64,000 bases of DNA from Synechococcus sp. BL107 (lineage in GTDB: Bacteria; Cyanobacteriota; Cyanobacteriia; PCC-6307; Cyanobiaceae). The number at the start of each line of letters is the position of its first letter. Position 1 is the stretch's first letter. Of the stretch, positions 8,992 to 18,078 are shown piece by piece. The position numbers and the translations under genes are program-made. Where the stretch lies: positions 1,988,827 to 2,052,826 of the forward strand of contig NZ_DS022298.1 in NCBI RefSeq assembly GCF_000153805.1. Direction: 5' to 3'. The notes beneath the pieces are model-generated. The model saw only the letters and a program-made list of their open reading frames with translations, had not been told where the DNA came from and did no database searches.

Positions 8992-9518
8992 TCATTAATT
9001 GCACTCCAGTCCAACCCTGGCCAATGTTTAACAATCGCTGGGGTTGCGGCGGCATAGGCGACATAGTCGGGATGCAGCTGGCGCAAACCCAACTCTTCAA
9101 ACCGCGCCTTACCGCGTAACACCAGCGCCAAGGCAAGAAACAACCCGAGATGGACAAGGCTGCCTGTGGCTACAACCACCCCGAGGGAACACAGCAAAAC
9201 CGCCTGATACATCGGATGTCGGCAATGGCTATACACCCCAGTGCGAATCAGCTGATTGTGCTGCTTTGGCACCGGTAGGGGCGACAGGCTTGCGCCAAGC
9301 GAGAGCAAGGACTGAACCGCCCGAATCAGACCCAAGGCCAACAGAAAAAGACCAAAACCAAACAACAGGCGTGGCCAACTCACGAGTCCCCAAAACGCTG
9401 GAGCAGGCCAAACGGGCAAAAGATGGGCGGTAATTAAGACCAACTGAGCCGCCAGCCACCATTCGCCACGGCGATTGTCCAACCAACCGGCCCAACTCAA
9501 ACCCCAACCGGAAAACAT
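8988..9518 (-). CDS. Membrane methyltransferase of the isoprenylcysteine/phospholipid methyltransferase family
   Basis: 176-residue integral membrane protein with about four to five hydrophobic segments. The conserved C-terminal signature is present: RTGVYSHCRHPMYQAVLL (the RHPxY motif) and later FEELGLRQLHPDYVAYAAATP (acidic pair plus Y-x2-Y), which bind S-adenosylmethionine in ICMT-like and PEMT-like enzymes. The substrate is unknown; other members act on isoprenyl-cysteine, phospholipids or quinone-like lipids. It is a stand-alone gene, converging on the GT4 gene with a 4-base overlap of the stops. Confidence 0.85.
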   Translation of the reverse strand: MFSGWGLSWAGWLDNRRGEWWLAAQLVLITAHLLPVWPAPAFWGLVSWPRLLFGFGLFLLALGLIRAVQSLLSLGASLSPLPVPKQHNQLIRTGVYSHCRHPMYQAVLLCSLGVVVATGSLVHLGLFLALALVLRGKARFEELGLRQLHPDYVAYAAATPAIVKHWPGLDWSAIND

Positions 9519-9585
9519 CGGAACGCATCCACCCCTGAGCGGAGATTACGCATCAACCCCACGATCAAGACCACCTTGGCTCGAT

Positions 9586-10005
9586 TTAGAGCTCATGACG
9601 AAGCAAGGCGTGCGCCGCTTCTTCATGCTGTGGATCCAGGCTGCAATCCGCATCGAGCAGCGCTTGGAACCGGGGACTCACCGCCTCCACCAGAGGGTTC
9701 GTCAAAACGGCCGGATCAATCCCCAAATCCTGGAGAGTGATCTTGAGAGCTTGAACAGCCTGAGGCGGACGCAACGATCCCTTCTGCACGAGGCAAAGGC
9801 TATGGGCTTGGGCCATCGCGGCGTAAGCACGGATTCGTTGCGCCAAAATCACCGTCGCAACACGACGCTGCACCGCCGGAGACAAGGCGTTTTGCTCCGT
9901 CCGGCCAGGCAACCCAATCACAGCCGAAGCAGTAATCAATCCAGCAGTGATCAATCCCACAGGCACGACAGAACGGAGCCTCCAAACTTTGAAACCCTTC
10001 TCCAT
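9586..10005 (-). CDS. Hypothetical protein with one N-terminal membrane segment
   Basis: I do not recognise a family. The 139-residue product has a short basic N-terminus (MEKGFKVWRLR), one hydrophobic segment at about residues 12-32 that could be a signal anchor, then a helical soluble domain with two cysteines (HSLCLVQ and DADCSLD). Its ATG overlaps the stop of mtnD by one base (TGATG), so it is very likely translated from the same message. The TTG one codon earlier is the alternative start. A periplasmic or thylakoid-lumen location is inferred from the N-terminus only. Confidence 0.7.
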   Translation of the reverse strand: MEKGFKVWRLRSVVPVGLITAGLITASAVIGLPGRTEQNALSPAVQRRVATVILAQRIRAYAAMAQAHSLCLVQKGSLRPPQAVQALKITLQDLGIDPAVLTNPLVEAVSPRFQALLDADCSLDPQHEEAAHALLRHEL

Positions 10006-10526
10006 CAATCGAGTTTGGGGAAGCGTTCTGAGATTTTATTCCCGGTAAATGTTGCCACCCAACCCACCGTGTTGTTGAACCAGCGAACTGCACAGAACGC
10101 TGGCTGGCTTCCCATATCAAACCAATGCTTCGTACCAGCCGGAACCCGGATCAAATCCCCCCGTTCACACAGGGTGAGCAGCACCTCAGCACCGAGATGC
10201 AGACAAAACAACCCACGTCCTTCCACAAAAAATCGCACCTCATCTTCTGCATGGGTGTGTTCCGCGAGAAATTTGGTGCGCAAGGCAACTCGCTCGGGGT
10301 GATCGGGGGTCATCCGAATCGCATCAACAGTGGCGTAGCCGCCGTGCCGCTTCACTCGGGCAATCTCGTTGGCGTAGGCATTCAGAATCAGCGCCTGATC
10401 GGCTTCAAGGGGCAACTCCTGCAGCGCAGGCCATTGCTCGAACCCGATCCCACGCTGGGCGAGTTCAGCCTGAATCTCAGCGGGAGTTTCCGTCACCAAT
10501 AGCGGTGTTGGCGAGCTCTGATCCAT
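10005..10526 (-). CDS. mtnD: Acireductone dioxygenase of the methionine salvage pathway
   Basis: Oxidises acireductone to the 2-keto acid precursor of methionine (Fe form) or on an off-pathway route (Ni form). The 173-residue cupin has the metal ligands in order: H90 and H92 in EHTHAEDE, E96, and H134 in GTKHWFD. Flanking EVRFFVEGRGLF and WFNNTVGWVA are typical. The ATG at 10526 is chosen because it gives the family length; the open frame runs on to 10688 but that part lies inside the divergent cobI gene. No other methionine-salvage gene is next to it. It is followed by the overlapping small membrane-anchored protein gene. Confidence 0.93.
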   Translation of the reverse strand: MDQSSPTPLLVTETPAEIQAELAQRGIGFEQWPALQELPLEADQALILNAYANEIARVKRHGGYATVDAIRMTPDHPERVALRTKFLAEHTHAEDEVRFFVEGRGLFCLHLGAEVLLTLCERGDLIRVPAGTKHWFDMGSQPAFCAVRWFNNTVGWVATFTGNKISERFPKLD

Positions 10527-10548
10527 CGACGTCGATCCATCTGGAAAG

Positions 10549-11343
10549 ATGCTGAGACGACTCATCGCCTGGCTCCCGGGCATTCCACTACTGACCATCA
10601 TCGATCCCAAGTACCCAGGGACGCTGACGCTTGTGGGGGTCGGCCCCGGCAATCCGTCCCTGTTAACGCTGGCCGCAGTGCATGCCATCGAAACCAGCGA
10701 TGTGATCGCTTACCCCGTGGCTCGTCCAGCAGCGCAAAGCATGGCCGCACGCATCGCCGCCCAGTGGATCCGCGACGACCACACGTGTCTGCCCCTTCTC
10801 TTTCCGATGGTGGATGGGGCTGAACCCAGGCGAGCGGCGTGGCACGCCGCGGCCGACACCCTGCAAAAGCTTGTCACCGAAGGGAAACACATTGCTCTGC
10901 TCTGCGAAGGCGATGCCTCCCTATTTGCCACGTGCAGCTACGTGCTGATGGCCTTGCAACAACAATGGCCCCACTGCCCCTGCAATGTGATTCCCGGCAT
11001 CTCGTCGATTTCAGCGGCGGCGGCAGCTGGTCTTTGGCCACTGGCCCTCCAGCAAGATCAACTTCTGGTGAGGCCTTGTCCAGAAAGTCCTACTGAATTC
11101 ACGACCGAGCTGGACGAGGCGAAGGAGAGGGGGCGTGTCTTGGCCCTTCTCAAATTGGGCCATCGCTGGGAGTGGGTCCAACCCTTACTGGATGAACGCA
11201 AGTTGCTTGGGAAAGCTCTGTTCGCCGAAAAGGTGGGATGGCCGGACCAGCAGATCCAACCGGCAGACACTGTGGCTCCAAGCCAGCGGCCTTACTTTTC
11301 CCTGCTGTTGATTCGTCAGGCTTGGCCTGACGTCCTCCCTTGA
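10549..11343 (+). CDS. cobI: Precorrin-2 C20-methyltransferase
   Basis: S-adenosylmethionine-dependent methylation of precorrin-2 at C20 on the route to the corrin ring of (pseudo)cobalamin. The 264-residue product has the tetrapyrrole methylase glycine-rich opening LTLVGVGPGNPSLLTLAAV, then DVIAYPVA, the LLCEGDASLFATCSYV segment and VIPGISSISAAAAAG, in the usual order. The CbiL/CobI assignment over other methylases rests on the YPVA and GDASLF patterns. The ATG at 10549 adds a short hydrophobic N-terminal extension before the first strand, so a later start is possible. It diverges from mtnD with about 22 bases between starts. Confidence 0.9.
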   Translation: MLRRLIAWLPGIPLLTIIDPKYPGTLTLVGVGPGNPSLLTLAAVHAIETSDVIAYPVARPAAQSMAARIAAQWIRDDHTCLPLLFPMVDGAEPRRAAWHAAADTLQKLVTEGKHIALLCEGDASLFATCSYVLMALQQQWPHCPCNVIPGISSISAAAAAGLWPLALQQDQLLVRPCPESPTEFTTELDEAKERGRVLALLKLGHRWEWVQPLLDERKLLGKALFAEKVGWPDQQIQPADTVAPSQRPYFSLLLIRQAWPDVLP

Positions 11344-11347
11344 GCCA

Positions 11348-12175
11348 TCAGCCCAGTTGACGGCTGCGCTCCGCTGCCGCCATCACCGCCTCGATCAAGG
11401 CAGAGCGCAAGCCTGCTTGCTCCAACTGTCGAAGGCCAGCGATGGTGGTGCCACCAGGGGAAGCCACCATGTCTTTGAGTTCGCCGGGATGCAACGCCCG
11501 TTGATCCAGGAGTGCCGCCGTTCCCGCCAGCGTTCGATGGGCTAACCGCTGGGCTAAATCCCGCGGCAAACCCGCCAACACAGCCCCATCAGCCATGGCT
11601 TCTGCCACCAAGGCAATGAAGGCTGGGCCGGATGAGGTGAGCGCAAGAAAAGCATCAAGCTTGGACTCGGGAAGTTCCAGAACTTCCCCGACATCGGCAA
11701 ACAAGTCATGAACTCGGAGACGCTGCTCCGCATTGACCCCATCTCCCCAAGCCAGAGCTGTCAAGCCAGCTCCCACCAACGCGGGTGTATTCGGCACAGC
11801 CCGCACACAGCGATGCCCCGGGAACAACCGTTGCAATCGATCGAGGGGTACACCTGCCAGAACAGAAATCAACAGGGGCTGGTCCTGCACGGATGCACTG
11901 GCTTGCGCCACCACATCAAGCTGCTGGGGCTTCACAGCCAGGAGCTGCAATGGCGCCCTCCAAACATCGACCGCAAGTGAATCCGCTGCAGCTACAACAT
12001 GGACGCCTTCAGGCAGCTCAGTACGACGCAACGATGCCGTCGTCTCTGACCCCACCACAGCCAAGAGCTGGTTTGGATCGAGTTGGCCCTTGGCCAGAAG
12101 TGGAACAACAAGAGCCTGGGCCATACGACCCAGGCCAATCACTCCAAATGCAGGCTGGATGTTGTTCGTCGGCAC
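11348..12175 (-). CDS. proC: Pyrroline-5-carboxylate reductase
   Basis: Last step of proline synthesis, reducing pyrroline-5-carboxylate with NAD(P)H. The 275-residue product has the Rossmann motif FGVIGLGRMAQAL, the central VRAVPNTPALVGAGLTAL, and the C-terminal signature HPGELKDMVASPGGTTIAGL. It starts at a GTG (12175), 8 bases after the sepF stop, so it forms the end of the leftward run pipX-pipY-sepF-proC. It converges on cobI with a 4-base gap. Confidence 0.95.
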   Translation of the reverse strand: MPTNNIQPAFGVIGLGRMAQALVVPLLAKGQLDPNQLLAVVGSETTASLRRTELPEGVHVVAAADSLAVDVWRAPLQLLAVKPQQLDVVAQASASVQDQPLLISVLAGVPLDRLQRLFPGHRCVRAVPNTPALVGAGLTALAWGDGVNAEQRLRVHDLFADVGEVLELPESKLDAFLALTSSGPAFIALVAEAMADGAVLAGLPRDLAQRLAHRTLAGTAALLDQRALHPGELKDMVASPGGTTIAGLRQLEQAGLRSALIEAVMAAAERSRQLG

Positions 12176-12183
12176 AGAAGAAC

Positions 12184-12750
12184 TCAGAGAGCTGCGGCGC
12201 CCCAGGCGGGAGAGGGGGCTGAAGCGGATTCCGACGGCTCTGCCACATCAATCTCTCGGCTTACAACCGTGGGAGAAGACGTTTCGTCCTGAGTCGCATT
12301 GGTCACCGTGACGCAGCTCGGAGCAAACAGAAAAATGCTCTCACCAACGCGTTCTTGATGGCCATCAATGGCAAATGTGCCACCTGCCACAAAATCAACC
12401 GCCCGCTGAGCTTGGTCGGGTTCCATCATGGTGAGATTCAGGATCACCGTCTTGCGCTCACGCAGCGCTTGAATCGCCCGGGGCATCTCATCGAAGCTGC
12501 GGGGCTCCATCAGGTTCACTTCTGCCGCAGCGGTGCTGATCCCTGGCATGCCAATCACATTGGATCCTGGCAGATCTCCACCCAGGTCGAAGGGGTTGCT
12601 GTCACCGAGGGTGGCTAACGCCCCACCATCGGCCTGCATGGCACGTTGGTCCTGATCCTGTTGCTCATCGTCGTAGGCGAAATCATCGAGTTCACCATCG
12701 AGATAGTCGTCACCAGCGACAACGGCACGAAGGCGGGAGATCAGCGACAC
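12184..12750 (-). CDS. sepF: Cell division protein SepF (Cdv2)
   Basis: Membrane-associated FtsZ-binding protein that tethers and aligns the Z-ring in bacteria lacking FtsA, including cyanobacteria. The 188-residue product has an N-terminal amphipathic start ([16 protein letters not shown]), an acidic/Gln-rich linker, and the conserved SepF core from about residue 80 ([19 protein letters not shown], then [26 protein letters not shown] and [10 protein letters not shown]). A Ser/Pro-rich tail follows. It sits between pipY and proC on the same strand, an arrangement shared with many Gram-positive bacteria where yggS-family genes lie next to sepF. Confidence 0.94.
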   Translation of the reverse strand: MSLISRLRAVVAGDDYLDGELDDFAYDDEQQDQDQRAMQADGGALATLGDSNPFDLGGDLPGSNVIGMPGISTAAAEVNLMEPRSFDEMPRAIQALRERKTVILNLTMMEPDQAQRAVDFVAGGTFAIDGHQERVGESIFLFAPSCVTVTNATQDETSSPTVVSREIDVAEPSESASAPSPAWGAAAL

Positions 12751-12826
12751 CTTAAAAATCCTCTCGGGCTGAAACTTGGTTGAACAACCATGTACCTGGA
12801 TACCGTTTCAGCCGCGACCGGGCAAG

Positions 12827-13513
12827 TCAGCCCGCACCAGGTTTTGGCACATCCCGTTGGCCAAACACGGCAGATCCCAACCGCAACCACGTACTCCCGG
12901 CCGCAACCGCCTCTGTCCAATCCCCTGACATTCCCATGGAGCAGTCCGGCAATCCCAGTTGATCGGCCAGGGATCGGCACTCAACAAACAAGCTTTGACG
13001 CTCCTCTCCCTCCAGGCCGAGTGGAGCCATGGTCATCAACCCCATGAGCCGCAAGGATGGCAGTGCACACAACTGGGGCCAAGCCGACAGCAGCTCGGAC
13101 GGCTCCATCCCCCCCTTCGTTGGATCCTCGCGGAACTTCACCTGCAGCAACACATCAGGACAGCACCCCTCCTCAACTGCAATCCGCGACACCCGCTCTG
13201 CCAGAGCGAGGGAATCCACCGAATGGATCACAGAAAACGCTTTCACAACGCCACGCACCTTGTTGCGTTGCAAGCGACCGATGAAATGCCACTGCAGTTT
13301 TAAATCCGAGAGCAAGGCCTGCTTTTCAACAGCCTCCTGCAACCGACTTTCACCAAAGGCTTGTTGACCCAATGAAGCAACAGCACGAATCGATGCGGCA
13401 GGGTGCCCTTTACTCACCGCCAACAAACGGGCCCTCGGGGGCAGCTCCGCCGTCACTGTGGTCCAGCTTTCAGCCAGAAAATCGGTCAATGGATCAGATG
13501 AAGGTTTGATCAA
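12827..13513 (-). CDS. pipY: Pyridoxal-phosphate homeostasis protein (YggS/PipY family)
   Basis: PLP-binding single-domain TIM-barrel protein involved in B6 and amino-acid homeostasis; in cyanobacteria it is coupled to pipX. The 228-residue product has the PLP-lysine motif LLAVSKGHPA, FGESRLQEAVEK, WHFIGRLQRNKV, LLQVKFREDPTKGG and the phosphate-binding end MGMSGDWTEAVAAGSTWLRLGSAVFGQR. It starts at a TTG (13513) and overlaps pipX by 20 bases, which ties its translation to that of pipX. It carries the usual residues, so no enzymatic defect is apparent. Confidence 0.95.
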   Translation of the reverse strand: MIKPSSDPLTDFLAESWTTVTAELPPRARLLAVSKGHPAASIRAVASLGQQAFGESRLQEAVEKQALLSDLKLQWHFIGRLQRNKVRGVVKAFSVIHSVDSLALAERVSRIAVEEGCCPDVLLQVKFREDPTKGGMEPSELLSAWPQLCALPSLRLMGLMTMAPLGLEGEERQSLFVECRSLADQLGLPDCSMGMSGDWTEAVAAGSTWLRLGSAVFGQRDVPKPGAG

Positions 13514-13760
13514 AGAGTTGGCGCCAACTCACCAAATCGTCCGAGCCATCCCGCCGACATCGGCTGATGTTCACCTCGGCGTGATGGCGGGCATCTCCAT
13601 AGGGGACCACCTCGAACTGAGCACCACGCGGTTGCAGTGTGACCAGAAAGAACATGCGCTGGGCGTACAACGTGGCGTACACATCACGTCCTTCACCCGC
13701 CGGAGCGACCCGATAGAGCATCCCAAATGTGGGATGGTTGAGGTAGCGCTCGGAAGCCAT
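13494..13760 (-). CDS. pipX: NtcA co-activator / PII-interacting protein PipX
   Basis: Small Tudor-like protein that swaps between the nitrogen regulator NtcA and the PII signal protein, so links the carbon/nitrogen state to transcription. The 88-residue product matches PipX closely: MASERYLNHPTFGMLYRV, then TLYAQRMFFLVT and a C-terminal helical end WRQLFDQTFI. It is specific to cyanobacteria, so it also supports the taxonomic call. It is the first gene of the pipX-pipY pair and overlaps pipY by 20 bases. The ecfT-like gene lies 15 bases upstream on the same strand. Confidence 0.96.
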   Translation of the reverse strand: MASERYLNHPTFGMLYRVAPAGEGRDVYATLYAQRMFFLVTLQPRGAQFEVVPYGDARHHAEVNISRCRRDGSDDLVSWRQLFDQTFI

Positions 13761-13775
13761 CGCTACAAAGCCAAG

Positions 13776-14684
13776 TTAAAGAGCACCGTACTGACCACGC
13801 AGACCCATTACCAATAGCAGGCCCATAAGAGCGAGGGCATTGAGAAGGGGCGCAGGCCTCTCTGCTGGCAACCGAAACCGCGATGGACCCAAAATCCGCC
13901 CACCTCTGGCCACCAAGGCATCAGCACCTTGTTCCGCCCGCAACAAAATATTGGCAAGAAGGCGTTCGCCCACAGCAAGCACAATCCCAAAGCCCGCCTT
14001 GAAGCCCAAGGTGCGCAAATTCACGGCTCGGCTTGCCATCGAACGAAGCAGGTTTTGAAGCTCCTCCTGAACGAGTGGCAAAAAGCGCAGCGCCAACAAC
14101 AACTGAAATCCCAGCTTCTCAACCGGGAGGCCAAAGACTGCAAAAGGCCTGAGATACCAACTCAGCCCCCACACAAGATCCTCTGGGGTGGTAGTGATCA
14201 GCACCAGGTTGACGCTATGGATCACGGTGAAAACCAAAGTCGAGGTGCGTAACCCCAGCTGAGCTGAAGCGCGATCCACCACAAGCGGACCCAGACTGAA
14301 GTTGCCCCATTGCAGCGGTCCAAACCTGATCAAATCCCAGCTGGGCCCATCGGTCGCAGCATCGGGTAGCTCCAAAGGGTTGCGAAGGGAGAACACCGCT
14401 GGAGGATCCACCGCAGGGAGCAGCATCGACAGCGAACCCACGGCAAAGGCCAACAGCACCAGCACCAGCAGTGATCGCCACCAGAGCTTGCGGGGCAAAC
14501 CGCTTAGGGCTGTGATCACGAACAAACTCAGCACTAAGCCAATGCGCCACCAAGGACCGGCCAAGACTGGCGTCAACAGGAAAACGAGGGACCACGCCAG
14601 CTTCAGACGGGGGTCTAGACGCCGAAGCCAACCTTCAGAGCCATCGACGTACTGCCCCATCGGGATCTGACGCAACCAGTCCAT
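13776..14684 (-). CDS. Energy-coupling factor transporter transmembrane (EcfT/CbiQ) family protein
   Basis: 302-residue integral membrane protein. The N-terminal GQYVDGSEGWLRRLDPRLKL and following hydrophobic helices are typical of EcfT/CbiQ, and the cytoplasmic coupling helix signature appears as LRSMASRAVNLR, with further Arg-containing coupling sequence in QGADALVARGG. In an ECF transporter this protein connects a substrate-binding S component to the ATPases; none of those partners is adjacent here. It sits 3 bases after the der stop and 15 bases before pipX on the same strand. The substrate is unknown, and the lone position is common for cyanobacterial EcfT homologues. Confidence 0.88.
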   Translation of the reverse strand: MDWLRQIPMGQYVDGSEGWLRRLDPRLKLAWSLVFLLTPVLAGPWWRIGLVLSLFVITALSGLPRKLWWRSLLVLVLLAFAVGSLSMLLPAVDPPAVFSLRNPLELPDAATDGPSWDLIRFGPLQWGNFSLGPLVVDRASAQLGLRTSTLVFTVIHSVNLVLITTTPEDLVWGLSWYLRPFAVFGLPVEKLGFQLLLALRFLPLVQEELQNLLRSMASRAVNLRTLGFKAGFGIVLAVGERLLANILLRAEQGADALVARGGRILGPSRFRLPAERPAPLLNALALMGLLLVMGLRGQYGAL

Positions 14685-14687
14685 TGC

Positions 14688-16055
14688 TCAACCCCGGCGG
14701 TTCTGTTGACGGGCCAACTCTTTTTCAGCATCGCGTTGCTGCTTACCTCGCCAAAACAACTTCAACGGTGTTCCGTCAAAGCCAAGGCCTTCGCGAATGT
14801 GCCGTTCCACATAACGGCGGTAGGTGTCTCCGAATAATTTTGGATCGTTCACGAACAAGGTGAAGCTCGGAGGCCGACTGGCCACCTGCGTGCCGTAATA
14901 CAGCTTTCCCTGCCTGCCGCCGCGGGTGGTCGGTGGTGAGCGCCAACTCAAGGCCTCTTTCAGCACCTCATTCACCACAGACGTGGTGACACGACGGCGA
15001 TGCTGCTCCACCGCCAAGGCAGCCAGAGCAAAGATGCTCTCCACCCGTTGTCCAGTGAGGGCCGAGGTGAACAGCATCGGAGCCCAATCGAGAAAATAAA
15101 GCTTGGCCCTCAACTCTTTTTCCGTCGCGGACATGGTGTGGCTGTCTTTTTCCACGGCATCCCACTTATTCACCACAACAACACAAGCGCGACCGTCTTC
15201 CTCGATCCGTCCGGCCAAACGCTGATCTTGTTCCGTGACCCCATCGAGGGCATCAATCACCAATACACAAACATCACTGCGTTCAATCGCCTTAAAACTT
15301 CGATTAATTCCAAAATATTCAGGGCCATAATTAACACTGCGACGGCGACGGATTCCCGCCGTATCCACAAGCCGCCAGGGGCGATTTTCCCGAACAATAT
15401 TGGTATCAATGGTGTCGCGCGTTGTGCCTCGGATCGGGCTCACAATGGCGCGCTGCTCCCCACAAATGGCATTTAGAAGGCTGGATTTGCCAACGTTCGG
15501 GCGTCCAATAATTGACATCTGAATCGGCTCTTCTTCATCACCTTCCTGATCCTTGGGTGGCAAAAAAGTGAGGACCTTATCCAAGACCTCAGCGGTGCCT
15601 GCTCCATGAATCGCTGAAATGGGATAAGGCTCCCCAAGTCCCAGCGACCAAAATTCAGCTGCCATCGCGAGTCCCTGCTCGACGGACTCGCATTTGTTCA
15701 CCGCCAATAATGTGGGGCAGCGCTGCTGTCGCAAAAATTCCGCAATGGATTCATCCGCCGCGGTGAGTCCTTGTTTGCCATCAACAATCACCAAGGCGAC
15801 GCTGGCCTCATCCAAGGCCAATGCAGCTTGCTCACGAATCTCAGGAAGGAATTCGCTGTCGTCGTCAAACACCAACCCACCCGTGTCCACCACCTTGAAC
15901 TCACGATCACCCCAGTAACCGTCTTGATAGGTGCGATCCCTCGTCACCCCAGGCTGGTCGTGCACGATCGCCTCACGACTTCGGCAGAGCCTGTTCACCA
16001 GGGTGGACTTGCCAACGTTGGGGCGTCCAATGATTGCGACGACAGGACGCGCCAA
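14688..16055 (-). CDS. der: Ribosome-assembly GTPase Der (EngA)
   Basis: Double-domain GTPase needed for 50S subunit assembly. The 455-residue product has two G domains, each with its own P-loop (GRPNVGKST at 10-18 and [13 protein letters not shown] near residue 190), G3 motifs DTGG and DTAGIRRR, and G4 motifs NKCE and NKWD, followed by the C-terminal KH-like domain ending before a basic tail. The length is normal. It is the first gene of a leftward run continuing into the ecfT-like gene and pipX. Confidence 0.97.
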   Translation of the reverse strand: MARPVVAIIGRPNVGKSTLVNRLCRSREAIVHDQPGVTRDRTYQDGYWGDREFKVVDTGGLVFDDDSEFLPEIREQAALALDEASVALVIVDGKQGLTAADESIAEFLRQQRCPTLLAVNKCESVEQGLAMAAEFWSLGLGEPYPISAIHGAGTAEVLDKVLTFLPPKDQEGDEEEPIQMSIIGRPNVGKSSLLNAICGEQRAIVSPIRGTTRDTIDTNIVRENRPWRLVDTAGIRRRRSVNYGPEYFGINRSFKAIERSDVCVLVIDALDGVTEQDQRLAGRIEEDGRACVVVVNKWDAVEKDSHTMSATEKELRAKLYFLDWAPMLFTSALTGQRVESIFALAALAVEQHRRRVTTSVVNEVLKEALSWRSPPTTRGGRQGKLYYGTQVASRPPSFTLFVNDPKLFGDTYRRYVERHIREGLGFDGTPLKLFWRGKQQRDAEKELARQQNRRG

Positions 16056-16124
16056 GGAGCTTGATAGAGATCAATCTTCGACCCTACAGACCCATCGAAT
16101 CTTGATTCTGCAGCGGTTTTGATC

Positions 16125-16577
16125 TCATGAAATCGGGAGATCTCCCGGATGCCCTTTTACGGGATCACTGGGGACCGGCATCTCCTGGGCCAAAGGACCA
16201 AGATCCGGCAAAGGCTCCCCCCGCTCGGCGAGCCATGCCAGCAACCAACTCACCGCAGTAGCGCGGCGGGTGCGACGGGGGTACAACCCACCGATTTTGT
16301 ATCCAGCAAAACCCAGCTGTTCTTTTAAAAGCTGTTTGAGAGGCTTGGGAATAGAGCGGGTTAAACGAACAGAGGCTGGGCGCTGAGCAATCAATTCAGG
16401 GCCAAGTGGAAAAGCATCAGACCAATCCTTGGATGTGGAGGGACCGGCATGCCATTGATCACCCTCGGGGAGATATCCCAGCCGGGCCCAGATGCATTCA
16501 CAGACGAAACGATCGGTGCAACGATCCTCAAGAATCTGTTGCAGTAGTGCGCGACTCACAGGCCAAAGATCACCCAT
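16125..16577 (-). CDS. DUF1823 family cyanobacterial protein
   Basis: 150-residue soluble protein without membrane segments. The opening (VSRALLQQILEDRCTDRFVCECIWARLGY) and the later FAGYKIGGLYPRRTRRATAVSWLL read as the DUF1823 family of cyanobacteria and plastid-bearing eukaryotes, whose function is not known. The C-terminus is Pro-rich and acidic. It lies upstream of der on the same strand with about 70 bases between them. The assignment is by pattern recollection; the reading frame itself is well supported by length and codon use. Confidence 0.75.
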   Translation of the reverse strand: MGDLWPVSRALLQQILEDRCTDRFVCECIWARLGYLPEGDQWHAGPSTSKDWSDAFPLGPELIAQRPASVRLTRSIPKPLKQLLKEQLGFAGYKIGGLYPRRTRRATAVSWLLAWLAERGEPLPDLGPLAQEMPVPSDPVKGHPGDLPIS

Positions 16578-16652
16578 GGCTGACGAAACGGAGCGGAGTG
16601 TTCTTCATCATCCCCAAGCCCTGAAAAAAACACACTTAACCAGGCTCCATTG

Positions 16653-17669
16653 ATGTTGAAAGCTCTGAACCATGGCCTGCAAACCCCCATTCATCTATCT
16701 GGCAACGGCACCGGCCGTCAGCTTCATTCGCGGGTACTGCAATCGCCCTTAGCTGGTGTGACCGACAAGATTTTTCGGGGCTTGGTGCGGCGATGGTCTC
16801 GGGATTCCTTGCTGTTCACTGAAATGGTGAATGCCACAAGCCTGGAGCTCGGCCACGGTTACGGAAAGATGGACGACCTCCTGTCAGAGGACGGCCCAAT
16901 CGCGGTTCAACTTTTCGATCACCGTCCTCAAGCGATGGCCGATGCAGCCCGGCGCGCAGAGCAGGCCGGTGCATTTTTAGTCGACATCAATATGGGCTGT
17001 CCCGTCCGCAAAATCGCGAAAAAAGGTGGTGGCTCAGGGCTCATCCGTGACCCGGATCTCGCCACTCAGATCCTGGAGGCTGTCGTTGAAGCGGTATCGA
17101 TTCCGGTCACCGTCAAAACTCGCCTGGGTTGGTGTGGGAGCAATTCGGACCCGATTACTTGGTGCCGACAACTTCAAAATGCTGGCGCCCAAATGTTGAC
17201 GCTGCACGGACGAACACGGGAACAGGGGTTCAAGGGCCAAGCCGATTGGAATGCCATTGCGGCGGTCAAACAAGCCTTAACGATTCCCGTGATTGCCAAT
17301 GGAGATATCAACAGCCCCACGGATGCCCTTCAGTGCTTAGACGTCACTGGAGCCGATGGCGTGATGGTGGGTCGGGGAACCATGGGGTCACCCTGGCTCG
17401 TGGGACAAATTGAAGCCGCATTTATGAATCGCCCCATTCCTGCGACTCCAGATAGTGGCGCCAGACTTCACTTAGCCAAAGAACAGTTGCACGATTTAGT
17501 GTCATCCAGAGGATCCCATGGCCTCCTCATCGCACGAAAACACATGAGCTGGACATGCACTGGGTTTCCAGGGGCATCACAACTCCGCCATGCCTTAATG
17601 CGCGCACCGACTCCAAATGATGCCTACCAACTACTCGACAAGGCCATCAACGATTTAGAACAGCTTTGA
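16653..17669 (+). CDS. dus: tRNA-dihydrouridine synthase (DusB/NifR3 group)
   Basis: FMN enzyme that reduces uridine to dihydrouridine in tRNA D-loops. The 338-residue TIM-barrel shows SPLAGVTDKIFRGLVRRW, FTEMVNATSLE, the catalytic cysteine motif DINMGCPVRKIAKKGGGSGL, then LTLHGRTREQGFKGQADWN, PVIANGDI and DGVMVGRGTMGSPWL, in the usual order. The C-terminal helical domain contains KHMSWTCTGFPGA. The ATG at 16653 is preferred to a TTG just before it. The gene is monocistronic, divergent from the DUF1823 gene, and followed by a long A+T-rich gap. Confidence 0.94.
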   Translation: MLKALNHGLQTPIHLSGNGTGRQLHSRVLQSPLAGVTDKIFRGLVRRWSRDSLLFTEMVNATSLELGHGYGKMDDLLSEDGPIAVQLFDHRPQAMADAARRAEQAGAFLVDINMGCPVRKIAKKGGGSGLIRDPDLATQILEAVVEAVSIPVTVKTRLGWCGSNSDPITWCRQLQNAGAQMLTLHGRTREQGFKGQADWNAIAAVKQALTIPVIANGDINSPTDALQCLDVTGADGVMVGRGTMGSPWLVGQIEAAFMNRPIPATPDSGARLHLAKEQLHDLVSSRGSHGLLIARKHMSWTCTGFPGASQLRHALMRAPTPNDAYQLLDKAINDLEQL

Positions 17670-18078
17670 GCATAACAAGACATCAAATCCGGAAGACTAT
17701 TCAATAACAATCCTACAATGATAACCAATCACAATCACTTTGAACTCACTACTTCGAATTCAAATCGGGCTTACACAATACAAAAACAAAGAAATTAAAT
17801 AAAAGTTCAGCCAGCACGAACCACAACTCCATACATACTCTGAGGCACAACAACCACCTGGCTAGGTACATAAGCCAGACGGACATTACGATTAGATATT
17901 TAGGTTAGATTTGCATATTTTGATGATACTTTGTGCTCAACAACTGCGCATTCTTCCCCTGGTCAGGGCTATCCCCAAGGGAGTCGTTCCAACTACCCAA
18001 AATGTTGTGACCAATCTCTGGTAGTGCTTCCTTTTTTGAATTTATGCGGGAAACCAACGCACGGTTTCTAACCAGGCG
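17670..18078. other. A+T-rich intergenic region upstream of the polysaccharide island
   Basis: About 410 bases with no convincing gene. Base composition shifts sharply towards A+T after the dus stop. Short open frames here (for example about 26 codons starting near 17718) lack a ribosome-binding site or any recognisable similarity. A possible promoter-like pair (TTAGAT near 17892 and TATTTT near 17916, spacing about 18) is weak. Near the end two inverted repeats overlap each other just before the first large glycosyltransferase gene. This is the boundary between the housekeeping block and the island. Confidence 0.6.

Noticed and set aside
17700-18078. Non-coding RNA or tRNA-like structure in the gap after dus
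   Set aside because: No tRNA arms or conserved RNA motifs are seen; only A+T-rich sequence and the two hairpins listed.
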